Positions 7,192-13,740 of a DNA stretch of 13,740 bases are shown here, piece by piece (the stretch's first letter is position 1; each line of letters begins with the position of its first letter). Made by a program: the position numbers and the translations under genes. The notes beneath the pieces are model-generated. The model ran no database searches, had not been told where the DNA came from, and saw only the letters and a program-made list of their open reading frames with translations. Source of the stretch: JBBKWX01 sp037969175 (GTDB lineage: Bacteria > Bacteroidota > Bacteroidia > AKYH767-A > JBBKVM01); contig JBBKWX010000026.1 in the NCBI GenBank assembly GCA_037969175.1, positions 1-13,740 of the forward strand. The letters are read 5' to 3'.

Positions 7192-7220
7192 TCGTATCTC
7201 GTAATTCGTATCTCGTAATT
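7192..7220 (+). repeat. Heptamer array, copy 4, next to a stop codon
   Basis: These 29 bases are identical to 352-380 and 647-675 (TCGTATC/TCGTAAT alternating). The array ends two bases short of the DUF4837 stop codon at 7223-7225. In gene sense it is the first sequence after the stop, the same arrangement as at the 500-residue gene. Confidence 0.9.
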
Positions 7221-7222
7221 GA

Positions 7223-8221
7223 CTAAGCTTTTTTCCCTTCCAGTTTCAGGGAATGCATGATCGCATCCAGTTGTCTCAAATATTCACGCTTATCAAATCG
7301 GGGAGCGTACACAAAACCATTCAGATATATAATGCGATTATTCTCTTTATCATATACTGCATAGGAAATTATAGGGCCTCCCATGAAATCGCCTTCTATG
7401 CGCCATAATCCTCTTATCTCACGTGCATAATTTCCGGCTAATTCTACAGATTTAAATACGCCCGGAAAAGCTAGTTCAGTTGCCATATAGGAGCCTTGAG
7501 ACGGCCCCGGAATATATTTGCGAGTGAGACTGTCGCGAAGCTGTATGATGTTTATTCCGTTGAATGTATTTGAATCCGTATATGCCGTGGTATAAATAAA
7601 TATGCCTTGGGTCATCTCGGCAGACTCCCTTCTGATCCACATAAAACCATCCATATCATAAGCCAGAAAAAATCCTTCCGGCACCGTCAGATCAAAATCA
7701 AAACGAGTCTTTATTTTACTCTGAATATCCTTATCCGTTATACGCGAATACGCAGCGATCAATCTTTTTCTCTCTTCGTTATTATAATAGTCTCCTAAAA
7801 AATCACCATTTTTTGCGATCACCTCCACCAATTCCATTGTATCTTTTGCCGCCAGATTAACGATCAGTTGCGGAGCTGCCCACTTGTCTTCCTTATAACT
7901 CACAGGAACCTCGGCATTTGTTTTTATATCCAGAAAAAGAATATTCCTATGCTGTTCGAGGATGCCCGAAAGATCTTTAGGCTTGAGATGTACCAATAGA
8001 AATAACTCTTCCTGCTGGGGTAATCCTTCAAGTTCTTTAGACAAATAATAGCGTAAGGTATCTCCCGCAGCGCTGTTCCAGACAGCATCAGAACATACCA
8101 CAAGCAACTCTCCGGCTTTACCCGTTGATTTTAACTTTACCGGATCCCCGCATAGGGAGAAAAGGAAAAGAGTTGAAAAAAGAAATATAAAAAGTGAAGT
8201 TGGTCTAATTCTAAAAGTCAT
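7223..8221 (-). CDS. DUF4837-family envelope protein (332 aa)
   Basis: This matches what I know of DUF4837, a Bacteroidota family of about 330-340 residues with no assigned biochemical function. Supporting features are the early KSTGKAGELLVVCSDAVW stretch (31-48), the central YDMDGFMWIRRES (188-200) and the late GLWRIEGDFMGGPIISY (271-287). Residues 1-23 form an N-terminal hydrophobic signal. Cys24 in FSLCGD is where relatives carry a lipoprotein cysteine, but the residue before it is Leu rather than Gly, Ala or Ser. Lipidation is therefore plausible but not a clean lipobox match. The ATG at 8221 follows the lytic transglycosylase stop codon with one base between, so the two genes are almost certainly co-transcribed. 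That context suggests an outer-membrane or periplasmic role linked to cell-wall maintenance, which is inference. Confidence 0.88.
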   Translation of the reverse strand: MTFRIRPTSLFIFLFSTLFLFSLCGDPVKLKSTGKAGELLVVCSDAVWNSAAGDTLRYYLSKELEGLPQQEELFLLVHLKPKDLSGILEQHRNILFLDIKTNAEVPVSYKEDKWAAPQLIVNLAAKDTMELVEVIAKNGDFLGDYYNNEERKRLIAAYSRITDKDIQSKIKTRFDFDLTVPEGFFLAYDMDGFMWIRRESAEMTQGIFIYTTAYTDSNTFNGINIIQLRDSLTRKYIPGPSQGSYMATELAFPGVFKSVELAGNYAREIRGLWRIEGDFMGGPIISYAVYDKENNRIIYLNGFVYAPRFDKREYLRQLDAIMHSLKLEGKKA

Positions 8222-8222
8222 A

Positions 8223-9824
8223 TTATCCGGTTACGATCTTCAATTTAGTACCGGGCTTTAATCCTTTAGTATTACTGATGTTATTCGAATTACGGATCTG
8301 CTGCACGGTAACACCTTCATAACGCTGAGCGATGTTCCAAAGTGTATCACCCGGCTGTACAATGTAATAGACGTAGCTTGAATTTGTAGGAATCACAGTT
8401 TTTGTTTCGCTTACCTCGGCATGCGCAGTAGCACTGTCTGTCACCGTTATGATGGATGCTACAGAAGAATCATTTTTAACTGTAGTGCTTTTTGCCGCCA
8501 TCTGCTCTGTGCTATTTACAACCGGAGCTTTTGGTTCGGGCTTAGCTACTTTATGCTTTACTTCTTTATAAACAACAAGACGTTGTCCGGCATTGATCGT
8601 ATTTCCTCTAAGCTTGTTCCACTTTTTCAATTCAGCAAGGGTGCAACTATTTTTTGAAGCAATGGTTGAAAGATTATCTCCGCGTCTTACCGTATAGGAT
8701 GTCTTTACTTCACGAGTCACATATTCGTAGGAACCCGAAGCAGTAGTTTCAAAAGTTTTTGATGAAGCTGCATAAAGAACAGCAGGATCATCCATATAAA
8801 TACTTTCTGCATTTGTGATGAAACTGCTCACTTTGATTCTAGGCAAAACGAGTACTTGTGGTGAGTCTGAAGAAGGGATGTAATTTCTTTTATAAATTGG
8901 ATTCAAAAACGAAACCAGTTCCGGACTGATTTCCAATGAGGATGCAAGTTTGTTAAAACTTACGCCGCGGGTAACATGTACGGTGTCAATTTCAAAATGA
9001 GTTAATGCCGGAGCTTTAGCTATGATATTATGCTCATTGGCATAATGCATCACATAGGTTACGGCTATAAATGCAGGAACATACCCACGAGTCTCAGCAG
9101 GTAGATAAGGACTAAGTTCCCAGAAGTTTCTGCTGCCTGAACGGGCTATGGCTTTATTTACATTTCCCGGACCGCAGTTATACGCAGCGATCACCAACAG
9201 CCAATCGCCATATATAGCATACATATTTTTGAAATACTGAGCAGCTGCAACAGTTGATTTATATACATCTCTGCGCTCATCTACATAAGAATCAATCTGC
9301 AGATCATACATTTTACCGGTTGCATACATAAATTGCCAAATTCCGGTAGCTCCCATATGAGAAACAGCGATAGGATTCAAAGCCGATTCAACAATACTTA
9401 GATATTTAAATTCAACCGGAATTTTTTCTCTGTCAAACACTTGCTCAAACATAGGAAAGTATAGATCTGCATTTCCCAAAGCGCGCGATGTAAGACTACG
9501 CTTTTTGTTTGCATACATATCAATATAATTCCTTACCTGCGAATTGAATGTGAGGGGAATAGGAGATTTGATCTTACTCATTCTTTCAGCGATCACTTCA
9601 TCACTGAAGCTAGGAACGTCTTTAGAATCGTAATTCGCATTTGCAATGTACTTGTCTGCGGCAGTACTGCTATATTTTTCCAGGAAGCTCAGACTTACCA
9701 GGCTGTCAAGCATAGCTGCAATTGGATCATTATCCAGTTCAGTCTTATTCTGAGCTGATACTGAAGAAGTAAATAGAAATCCGGATACCAAGAGGATGGC
9801 GAAAGGCTTTAATAATTTCGTCAT
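8223..9824 (-). CDS. mltD: Membrane-bound lytic murein transglycosylase D-like protein with LysM domains (533 aa)
   Basis: The protein cleaves peptidoglycan glycan strands, leaving 1,6-anhydro-MurNAc ends, and acts in the periplasm. I chose the ATG at 9824 because it opens a signal peptide (MTKLLKPFAILLVSGFLFTS-SVSAQ). The upstream frame to 9884 only adds a polar leader. The SLT catalytic domain spans about 118-235: YLSIVESALNPIAVS holds the likely catalytic Glu146, followed by GATGIWQFM (158-166) and AAYNCGPGNVNKAI (213-226). An MltD-like region follows (about 280-335). Two LysM peptidoglycan-binding modules lie at about 376-420 (YTVRRGDNLSTIA) and 485-531 (YYIVQPGDTLWNIA), joined by a low-complexity Ser/Thr/Lys linker. 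The C-terminus is complete. It lies downstream of gatA (118-base gap) and one base before the DUF4837 gene. Confidence 0.92.
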   Translation of the reverse strand: MTKLLKPFAILLVSGFLFTSSVSAQNKTELDNDPIAAMLDSLVSLSFLEKYSSTAADKYIANANYDSKDVPSFSDEVIAERMSKIKSPIPLTFNSQVRNYIDMYANKKRSLTSRALGNADLYFPMFEQVFDREKIPVEFKYLSIVESALNPIAVSHMGATGIWQFMYATGKMYDLQIDSYVDERRDVYKSTVAAAQYFKNMYAIYGDWLLVIAAYNCGPGNVNKAIARSGSRNFWELSPYLPAETRGYVPAFIAVTYVMHYANEHNIIAKAPALTHFEIDTVHVTRGVSFNKLASSLEISPELVSFLNPIYKRNYIPSSDSPQVLVLPRIKVSSFITNAESIYMDDPAVLYAASSKTFETTASGSYEYVTREVKTSYTVRRGDNLSTIASKNSCTLAELKKWNKLRGNTINAGQRLVVYKEVKHKVAKPEPKAPVVNSTEQMAAKSTTVKNDSSVASIITVTDSATAHAEVSETKTVIPTNSSYVYYIVQPGDTLWNIAQRYEGVTVQQIRNSNNISNTKGLKPGTKLKIVTG

Positions 9825-9869
9825 TGTTTGTTTTTTGTTCTGGTGATAGGTTTTGGGTTTGGTCTGTTG

Positions 9870-9877
9870 TAAAGATA
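9870..9877 (-). promoter_or_regulatory. Possible -7 element for mltD-DUF4837
   Basis: On the reverse strand this reads TATCTTTA, one base off TAnnTTTG, and lies 45 bases before the mltD ATG within the gatA-mltD gap. A T-rich run lies upstream but is not at ideal -33 spacing. The match suggests mltD may have its own promoter in addition to read-through from gatA. Confidence 0.35.
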
Positions 9878-9942
9878 TGAACATCTTGATGAAAAAATTG
9901 CCATAATGCTAGCAAATCTTTCAACCATAATACATTGATAAC

Positions 9943-11361
9943 TTATTGCCTGTTCATTTCTTTGCTAAAGGCCAATAGTTTAGCTTCTTCGAATAGATCT
10001 GACATGACCTGAATCCCGAACGGCATCCCATTACTATGGGTTCCCACTGGTATAGAAACGGCGGGGACCCCTGCTAAATTGGCATGAACCGTAAATATAT
10101 CTTCAAGATACATGCTTACCGGGTCGTTTATGGCTCCAATTTCGAACGCGGTCTTAGGCGTGGTGGGCGTTAGGATGAGATCGTAGTTTTCCAGAATTTC
10201 GCGCGTTCTTTCCCGAATCTTACGTCTCACTTTTTGAGCACGGGTATAATACGCATCATAATAACCAGCACTCAGTACAAATGTACCCAGCATGATCCTG
10301 CGTTTCACTTCCGCTCCAAATCCTTCACTCCTCGATCGGAGTAAGGTGCTCATAGTATCTTTTGCCGACGGGCTCCGGTATCCGTAAGTGATTCCGCTGA
10401 ACCTGCTCAGGTTAGAGCTGGCTTCAGCTGTGGTGAGCACGTAGTATGCAGGCACCAGATATTCAACCATTGGGAAATCAGCAGCTTCTACTGTATGCCC
10501 CTGGTCTATTAGATCCTGAAAAATGGTTTTCAGTTTACCTTTTATTTCCGGATCCAATCCAGGATGCTCTACATAATCCTTCAGATAGGCTATGCGGTAT
10601 TTTTTTCCTTCCGTGTTTGCTTCTGAATACTTGTCCACAGGACGCGATGAAGCAGTGCTGTCATATCCATCCGCCCCTGCCATGATCTCAAGTAACAGGG
10701 CAGAATCTTCTACAGTATGACTGAAAGGCCCGATCTGATCAAATGAACTTGCATATGCGATCAATCCATGTCTTGAGATCCGGCCGTAAGTAGGCTTCAA
10801 TCCTACCAATCCGCAGAATGAAGCAGGTTGACGGATAGAGCCACCCGTATCAGATCCCAGAGCAGCCAATGCCATCCCTGCCGCAACAGCAGCTGCCGAA
10901 CCACCTGATGATCCACCCGGTACCAGTGCAGGGTTAAGCGGGTTTTTTACCGGCCCAAACGCACTGTTCTCATTCGAGCCACCCATTGCAAACTCGTCGC
11001 AGTTGGTTCGCCCGATCAGGATAACATCTTCAGCCAATAAACGTGTTATGGCAGTTGCCGAAAAAAGCGATTCAAATCCCTCCAGGATCTTGGATGACGC
11101 TCCTACATGATGTCCTTTTACACAAATATTATCCTTGATCGCTAGTACCATCCCAGCCAATCTTCCGGCTGTTCCTTCCTTCAATTTAGTATCTATCTCA
11201 ACAGCCCTGCTCCTTGCCTCTTCAGCAAATACCTCCCTGAAAATATTTAGGTCACGGCCTGCTTTTTCCTTTTCCAGATACCCCTCCACCAGCTGTGCAC
11301 ACGTTATCACACCCTCTTTCAAGTCATTTTGTACTGCACTCAGGCTTTTATAATCTTTCAT
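9943..11361 (-). CDS. gatA: Asp-tRNA(Asn)/Glu-tRNA(Gln) amidotransferase subunit A (472 aa)
   Basis: This is the amidase subunit of GatCAB. It releases ammonia from glutamine so that the complex can convert mischarged Glu-tRNA(Gln) or Asp-tRNA(Asn) to the correct amide. The Ser-cisSer-Lys triad is intact: Lys76 (VLAIKDNIC), Ser151 (VPGGSSGGSAAAVAAG) and Ser175 (SDTGGSIRQPA), with the family spacings of 75 and 24 residues. LILTPTTPKTAF and YLEDIFTVHANLAGVPAVS follow near the C-terminus. I start it at the ATG at 11361 (MKDYKSLSAVQNDLKEG), which gives a normal GatA length. The same frame stays open to 11604, but that extension is encoded by intergenic repeats and has no GatA similarity. gatB and gatC are not nearby, a common arrangement in this phylum. 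Confidence 0.97.
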   Translation of the reverse strand: MKDYKSLSAVQNDLKEGVITCAQLVEGYLEKEKAGRDLNIFREVFAEEARSRAVEIDTKLKEGTAGRLAGMVLAIKDNICVKGHHVGASSKILEGFESLFSATAITRLLAEDVILIGRTNCDEFAMGGSNENSAFGPVKNPLNPALVPGGSSGGSAAAVAAGMALAALGSDTGGSIRQPASFCGLVGLKPTYGRISRHGLIAYASSFDQIGPFSHTVEDSALLLEIMAGADGYDSTASSRPVDKYSEANTEGKKYRIAYLKDYVEHPGLDPEIKGKLKTIFQDLIDQGHTVEAADFPMVEYLVPAYYVLTTAEASSNLSRFSGITYGYRSPSAKDTMSTLLRSRSEGFGAEVKRRIMLGTFVLSAGYYDAYYTRAQKVRRKIRERTREILENYDLILTPTTPKTAFEIGAINDPVSMYLEDIFTVHANLAGVPAVSIPVGTHSNGMPFGIQVMSDLFEEAKLLAFSKEMNRQ

Positions 11362-11379
11362 TGCTTTCAGAATAGCTGG

Positions 11380-11387
11380 CAAAAATA
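11380..11387 (-). promoter_or_regulatory. Probable -7 element for gatA
   Basis: On the reverse strand this reads TATTTTTG, a full match to TAnnTTTG, 18 bases before the chosen gatA ATG. A TTTG occurs further upstream (11402-11405 on this strand as CAAA) but only 14 bases away, shorter than the usual spacing. It supports the start at 11361 rather than 11604. Confidence 0.5.
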
Positions 11388-11442
11388 AGGATTTATAATG
11401 GCAAATTTGGCCAGTTTCTATTTGAGGACCATTGATCATAAT

Positions 11443-11468
11443 AGCGATGGAGCGGAGAGCGGGAGAGC
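11443..11468 (+). repeat. 26-bp AGCGGAGAGCGG repeat, copy 2
   Basis: This sequence matches 6697-6722 at 24 of 26 positions. It lies in the divergent gap upstream of gatA. Confidence 0.75.
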
Positions 11469-11484
11469 AAAAAAAGTACATCCC

Positions 11485-11527
11485 CTCTGTGTTAATCCGT
11501 GTCTCCATGTCTCCATGGTAAAAAAAA
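11485..11527 (+). repeat. CTCTGTG-type dispersed repeat with A-tail
   Basis: CTCTGTG, then CCGTGTCTCCATG, TCTCCATGG and an A-rich end. This is another member of the family at 150-198, 7150-7187 and, reversed, 6869-6903 and 13668-13735. Confidence 0.55.
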
Positions 11528-11543
11528 GAACCCCCAAACCCAC

Positions 11544-11766
11544 ATTGGCGTTGTGCAAAATTCAATCCCGGGCGTGTGCAAAATTCGATCAAGGGCGTGT
11601 GCAAAATTCAATCCCGGGCGTCCTGCCGGACGCCCCTACGTCCCATTGACGTTGTGCAAATCCCGAACAAGGGCGTCCTGCCGGACGCCCCTACGACCTA
11701 TTGACGTTGTGCAAAACCCCGAACAAGGGCGTCCTGCCGGACGCCCCTACATGCGGATGCCCCTAC
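11544..11766 (+). repeat. Tandem array of 55-bp hairpin units
   Basis: There are five degenerate units built on (ATTGACGT)TGTGCAAA, then a CCCGAACAAGGGCG-like link. The last three carry a strong hairpin with stem GGGCGTCC/GGACGCCC and loop TGCC at 11616-11635, 11671-11690 and 11727-11746, each followed by CCTAC. The hairpin starts are 55 and 56 bases apart. The first two units (about 11544-11598) are shortened and lack the hairpin, and a partial ATGCGGATGCCCCTAC ends the array. The complement of the hairpin edge, GTAGGGGCG, is a known theme of intergenic palindromes in many environmental bacteria. This is not CRISPR: the segments between hairpins are near-identical rather than unique. Confidence 0.85.
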
Positions 11767-11785
11767 AATCCAAATTCTATTTAAT

Positions 11786-11793
11786 TATCTTTG
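11786..11793 (+). promoter_or_regulatory. Probable -7 element for the cytochrome c-hflX operon
   Basis: TATCTTTG is a full match to TAnnTTTG. It ends 16 bases before the ATG at 11810 and 20 bases after the end of the hairpin array. No convincing -33 TTTG was found; that position falls in the array's tail. Confidence 0.55.
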
Positions 11794-11809
11794 CGTCAAA
11801 TCTCAAACT

Positions 11810-12439
11810 ATGTTTACCGGAATGCTGCATACCCATGTCTTGGCGTCGACCTTGTTCGTCATGATCTTTTTGATAAAGAACATTATGCTTTTTACTTCTC
11901 CTGATGCGCTGGATAAGTTTACGGCTAAGATGAAAATGTTACAGAATATTGTAACTGTTCTTTTTCTTGTAACCGGTATTTATTTGGCTTTCAATTCAGG
12001 GATCATCGATACCTGGTTTTGGGTTAAGATGGCTGGTATTGCCCTTGTGATTCCAATGGCAATCGTTGGCTTCAAACGCAAAAGTAAAATCCTTGCTCCT
12101 TTGTCCTTCATTCTCCTTTTGTACATTTATGGGATCTCTGAAACAAAATCACCGGTGTTCAAAACAGATTCTCATGTATCCGCCTATGTGGACGTAGCAC
12201 CCGAACAACTGGGTTTTGAGATCTATAAAGCTGAATGTAATGCTTGTCATGGTCCTGATGGAAAAATGGGCTTAAGCGGTTCAAAAGATCTGGCTCTTTC
12301 TGTTTTATCGAATGAAGAATTATCAAGCTTGATACGCGATGGCAAAAATGCAATGCCTCCTTTTGGAAAGAAATTAAATGATGAACAAATCACTGCTGTT
12401 TCTCAGTATGTGATGGATTTACGCAAAGGGGGAAACTGA
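11810..12439 (+). CDS. SirB-like membrane domain fused to cytochrome c (209 aa)
   Basis: This is probably a membrane-anchored electron carrier. The N-terminal part (about 5-112) has four hydrophobic helices at roughly 8-29, 44-63, 70-88 and 93-110. It resembles the SirB family, with MLHTHVLASTLFVMIF in helix 1 and a DTWFWVKMAGIAL stretch opening helix 3. A short periplasmic linker leads to a class I cytochrome c domain (about 132-206) with the heme-binding CNACH motif (Cys143, Cys146, His147). The likely sixth ligand is Met182 in AMPPFGKKL. Final helix residues are ITAVSQYVMDLR. The ATG at 11810 fits helix 1 and the upstream -7 element. Heme attachment would place the C-terminus outside the cytoplasm. 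hflX follows after seven bases, so the two share a transcript. The redox partners are unknown. Confidence 0.87.
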   Translation: MFTGMLHTHVLASTLFVMIFLIKNIMLFTSPDALDKFTAKMKMLQNIVTVLFLVTGIYLAFNSGIIDTWFWVKMAGIALVIPMAIVGFKRKSKILAPLSFILLLYIYGISETKSPVFKTDSHVSAYVDVAPEQLGFEIYKAECNACHGPDGKMGLSGSKDLALSVLSNEELSSLIRDGKNAMPPFGKKLNDEQITAVSQYVMDLRKGGN

Positions 12440-12446
12440 TTTTTTC

Positions 12447-13643
12447 ATGATTCAAAAACCAATAGATTTAAATAAGCAGCAGGAAACGGCCGTATTGATC
12501 GGACTCTTGAAAAAGGGTGATGACGAGGACCAATTTATTGAGTACCTGGATGAGCTTGCATTTCTTGCAGAGACTGCCGGAGCAGAAACGGTAAAACGTT
12601 TTTGGCAAAAGTTAGATCATCCCGACCGTCGTACCTTTCTTGGCTCGGGGAAATTGAATGAGGTGAGAGATTTTATCAAAGAGAATAAGATCGATATTGC
12701 AATTTTTGATGATGAACTGAGCGGTTCCCAGATCAGAAACATTGAAAAGATTCTTGAATGTAGAATCCTCGACAGAACCAATCTGATCTTGGATATTTTT
12801 GCAAAACGTGCACGTACCGCACAGTCGCGTACCCAAGTGGAACTGGCTCAATATCGCTATCTGCTTCCTCGTCTTACCCGCATGTGGACCCACCTTGAAA
12901 AACAGGCCGGAGGTATCGGTATGCGCGGACCCGGAGAATCGGAAATAGAAACTGACAGACGAATGATCCGCGAAAAACTTTCCAAGCTGAAAGAAAAATT
13001 GCGCGAGATCGACAAGCAAAATAAAACACAGAGAAAACAACGCGGAGAAATGATTCGCGTGGCACTCGTTGGCTATACAAATGTGGGTAAATCCACCATC
13101 ATGAATTTGCTGGCGAAGTCGGAAGTTTTTGCTGAAAATAAATTGTTTGCAACACTGGATACAACTACCCGCAAAGTAGTTTTAGATCATATCCCATTCC
13201 TTTTATCAGACACTGTCGGCTTCATCCGTAAACTTCCTCATGATCTTGTAGAGTCGTTCAAATCTACACTTGACGAGGTACGCGAAGCAGATATACTTTT
13301 GCATGTTGTGGATATTTCGCATCCAAATTTTGAACAGCAAATTTCTGTAGTGAACGAAACATTGCAGGAGATAGGTGCCGGAGAAAAGCCATCCTTACTT
13401 ATTTTTAATAAGGTCGATGCCTATAAACATATTGAAAAAGATCCTTATGATCTGGGACCTGTGTTAAGAGAAAATCTGACGATAGAGGAATTGAAAAATT
13501 CATGGATGGCAAAGGATAATAACCCCTGCATTTTTGTTTCTGCTTTGATGAAGGAAAACGTGAGTGAGTTGCGAGATAATATCATAGAAGCCGTGAAAGA
13601 TATTTACTATACACGCTACCCGCATTCACGCCCACCGGAGTAA
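12447..13643 (+). CDS. hflX: GTPase HflX (398 aa)
   Basis: HflX is a ribosome-associated GTPase of the Obg/HflX superfamily that binds the large subunit and can split stalled ribosomes under stress in studied bacteria. The N-terminal HflX domain (about 10-150) includes RRTFLGSGKL (61-70) and SRTQVELAQYRYLLPRL (127-143). The diagnostic GGIGMRGPGESEIETDRR lies at 155-172, followed by a basic coiled-coil linker (174-200). The G domain has G1 GYTNVGKST (209-217), G3 DTVGF (255-259), G4 NKVD (321-324) and G5 SA (365-366), all intact. The C-terminus is short, ending HSRPPE. The ATG at 12447 lies seven bases after the cytochrome c stop codon, so translation may be coupled. An intrinsic terminator overlaps the stop codon, ending the operon. 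Confidence 0.97.
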   Translation: MIQKPIDLNKQQETAVLIGLLKKGDDEDQFIEYLDELAFLAETAGAETVKRFWQKLDHPDRRTFLGSGKLNEVRDFIKENKIDIAIFDDELSGSQIRNIEKILECRILDRTNLILDIFAKRARTAQSRTQVELAQYRYLLPRLTRMWTHLEKQAGGIGMRGPGESEIETDRRMIREKLSKLKEKLREIDKQNKTQRKQRGEMIRVALVGYTNVGKSTIMNLLAKSEVFAENKLFATLDTTTRKVVLDHIPFLLSDTVGFIRKLPHDLVESFKSTLDEVREADILLHVVDISHPNFEQQISVVNETLQEIGAGEKPSLLIFNKVDAYKHIEKDPYDLGPVLRENLTIEELKNSWMAKDNNPCIFVSALMKENVSELRDNIIEAVKDIYYTRYPHSRPPE

Positions 13644-13667
13644 TTCCGTACTCCGATTCTTTTTTTT
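13636..13667 (+). terminator. Intrinsic terminator after hflX
   Basis: CGGAGTA (13636-13642) pairs perfectly with TACTCCG (13649-13655) around the six-base loop ATTCCG, followed by ATTC and a run of eight to nine T. The left arm includes the last hflX codons and the stop codon (13641-13643). It is the only textbook intrinsic terminator seen in the window. Confidence 0.85.
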
Positions 13668-13735
13668 ACCACAGAGATCCCAGAGTAGAATCATTCTTTT
13701 TCAAAAATCTTTTCAATCACACAGAGAACACAGAT
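13668..13735 (-). repeat. CACAGAG-type dispersed repeat, two partial copies
   Basis: ACCACAGAGATCCCAGAGT (13668-13686) and ATCACACAGAGAACACAGAT (13716-13735) are reverse-oriented members of the CTCTGTG family. They begin directly after the hflX terminator. The second is close to the window edge, so its extent is unknown. Confidence 0.6.
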
Positions 13736-13740
13736 AATTA

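Noticed and set aside
9825..9884. Upstream ATG for the lytic transglycosylase at 9884
   Set aside because: The added 20 residues are polar and would bury the signal peptide that starts cleanly at 9824.
11362..11604. N-terminal extension of 81 residues on gatA, starting at 11604
   Set aside because: It is encoded by the 26-bp repeat, the CTCTGTG repeat and the hairpin array. It has no GatA similarity, and a -7 element lies directly before the ATG at 11361.
11544..11766. CRISPR array
   Set aside because: The spacing is regular, but the segments between hairpins are near-copies of each other rather than unique spacers, and no cas gene is present.
11499..11864. 121-codon rightward frame across the hairpin array
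   Set aside because: It reads tandem repeats as protein and overlaps the start of the real cytochrome c gene in another frame.

Overview
The window looks like chromosome of a member of the Bacteroidota, probably a Chitinophagales/Sphingobacteriales-like environmental lineage. The sequence points to this in several ways: a DUF4837 lipoprotein-like gene, a family typical of this phylum, follows a LysM lytic transglycosylase; starts lack clear Shine-Dalgarno sequences; and several genes have a TAnnTTTG-type -7 element about 15-20 bases before the ATG. The rank below phylum is inference.

Layout. Bases 1-673 hold no convincing gene but are packed with repeats: an inverted-repeat unit, two copies of a 79-bp sequence, heptamer arrays and a decamer array. 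A leftward gene (674-2176) encodes an unrecognised 500-residue, probably all-helical cytoplasmic protein. Divergently from it run two secreted amidohydrolase-family genes (2303-5341 and 5398-6693), separated by a small hairpin. A repeat-rich gap (6694-7222) contains a leftward 59-codon gene for a two-helix membrane peptide. Then come three leftward housekeeping genes: a DUF4837 protein, a LysM lytic transglycosylase and gatA. After another repeat block (11443-11766), two rightward genes form an operon: a SirB-like membrane domain fused to cytochrome c, then hflX, closed by a clear intrinsic terminator at 13636-13667.

How the genes work together. mltD and the DUF4837 gene are one base apart and are probably co-expressed in envelope maintenance. 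gatA supplies the amidase subunit of the tRNA-dependent amidotransferase, and its partners gatB and gatC are not in the window. The two amidohydrolase genes probably make a pair of exported proteins. Only the C-terminal half of the larger one keeps a recognisable metal-ligand set, so the other two domains may be structural or substrate-binding partners. The SirB-cytochrome c protein looks like a small membrane-anchored electron carrier. HflX is a ribosome-associated GTPase.

No defence system, mobile element with a transposase, CRISPR array, rRNA or tRNA was seen. What stands out is the density and variety of intergenic repeats. At least six families occur, several with copies in different gaps, and some sit right against stop codons. 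I see no strong case for a wholly new system. The best leads are the heptamer arrays abutting gene 3' ends, the amidohydrolase pair with lost metal ligands, and the small membrane-peptide gene.
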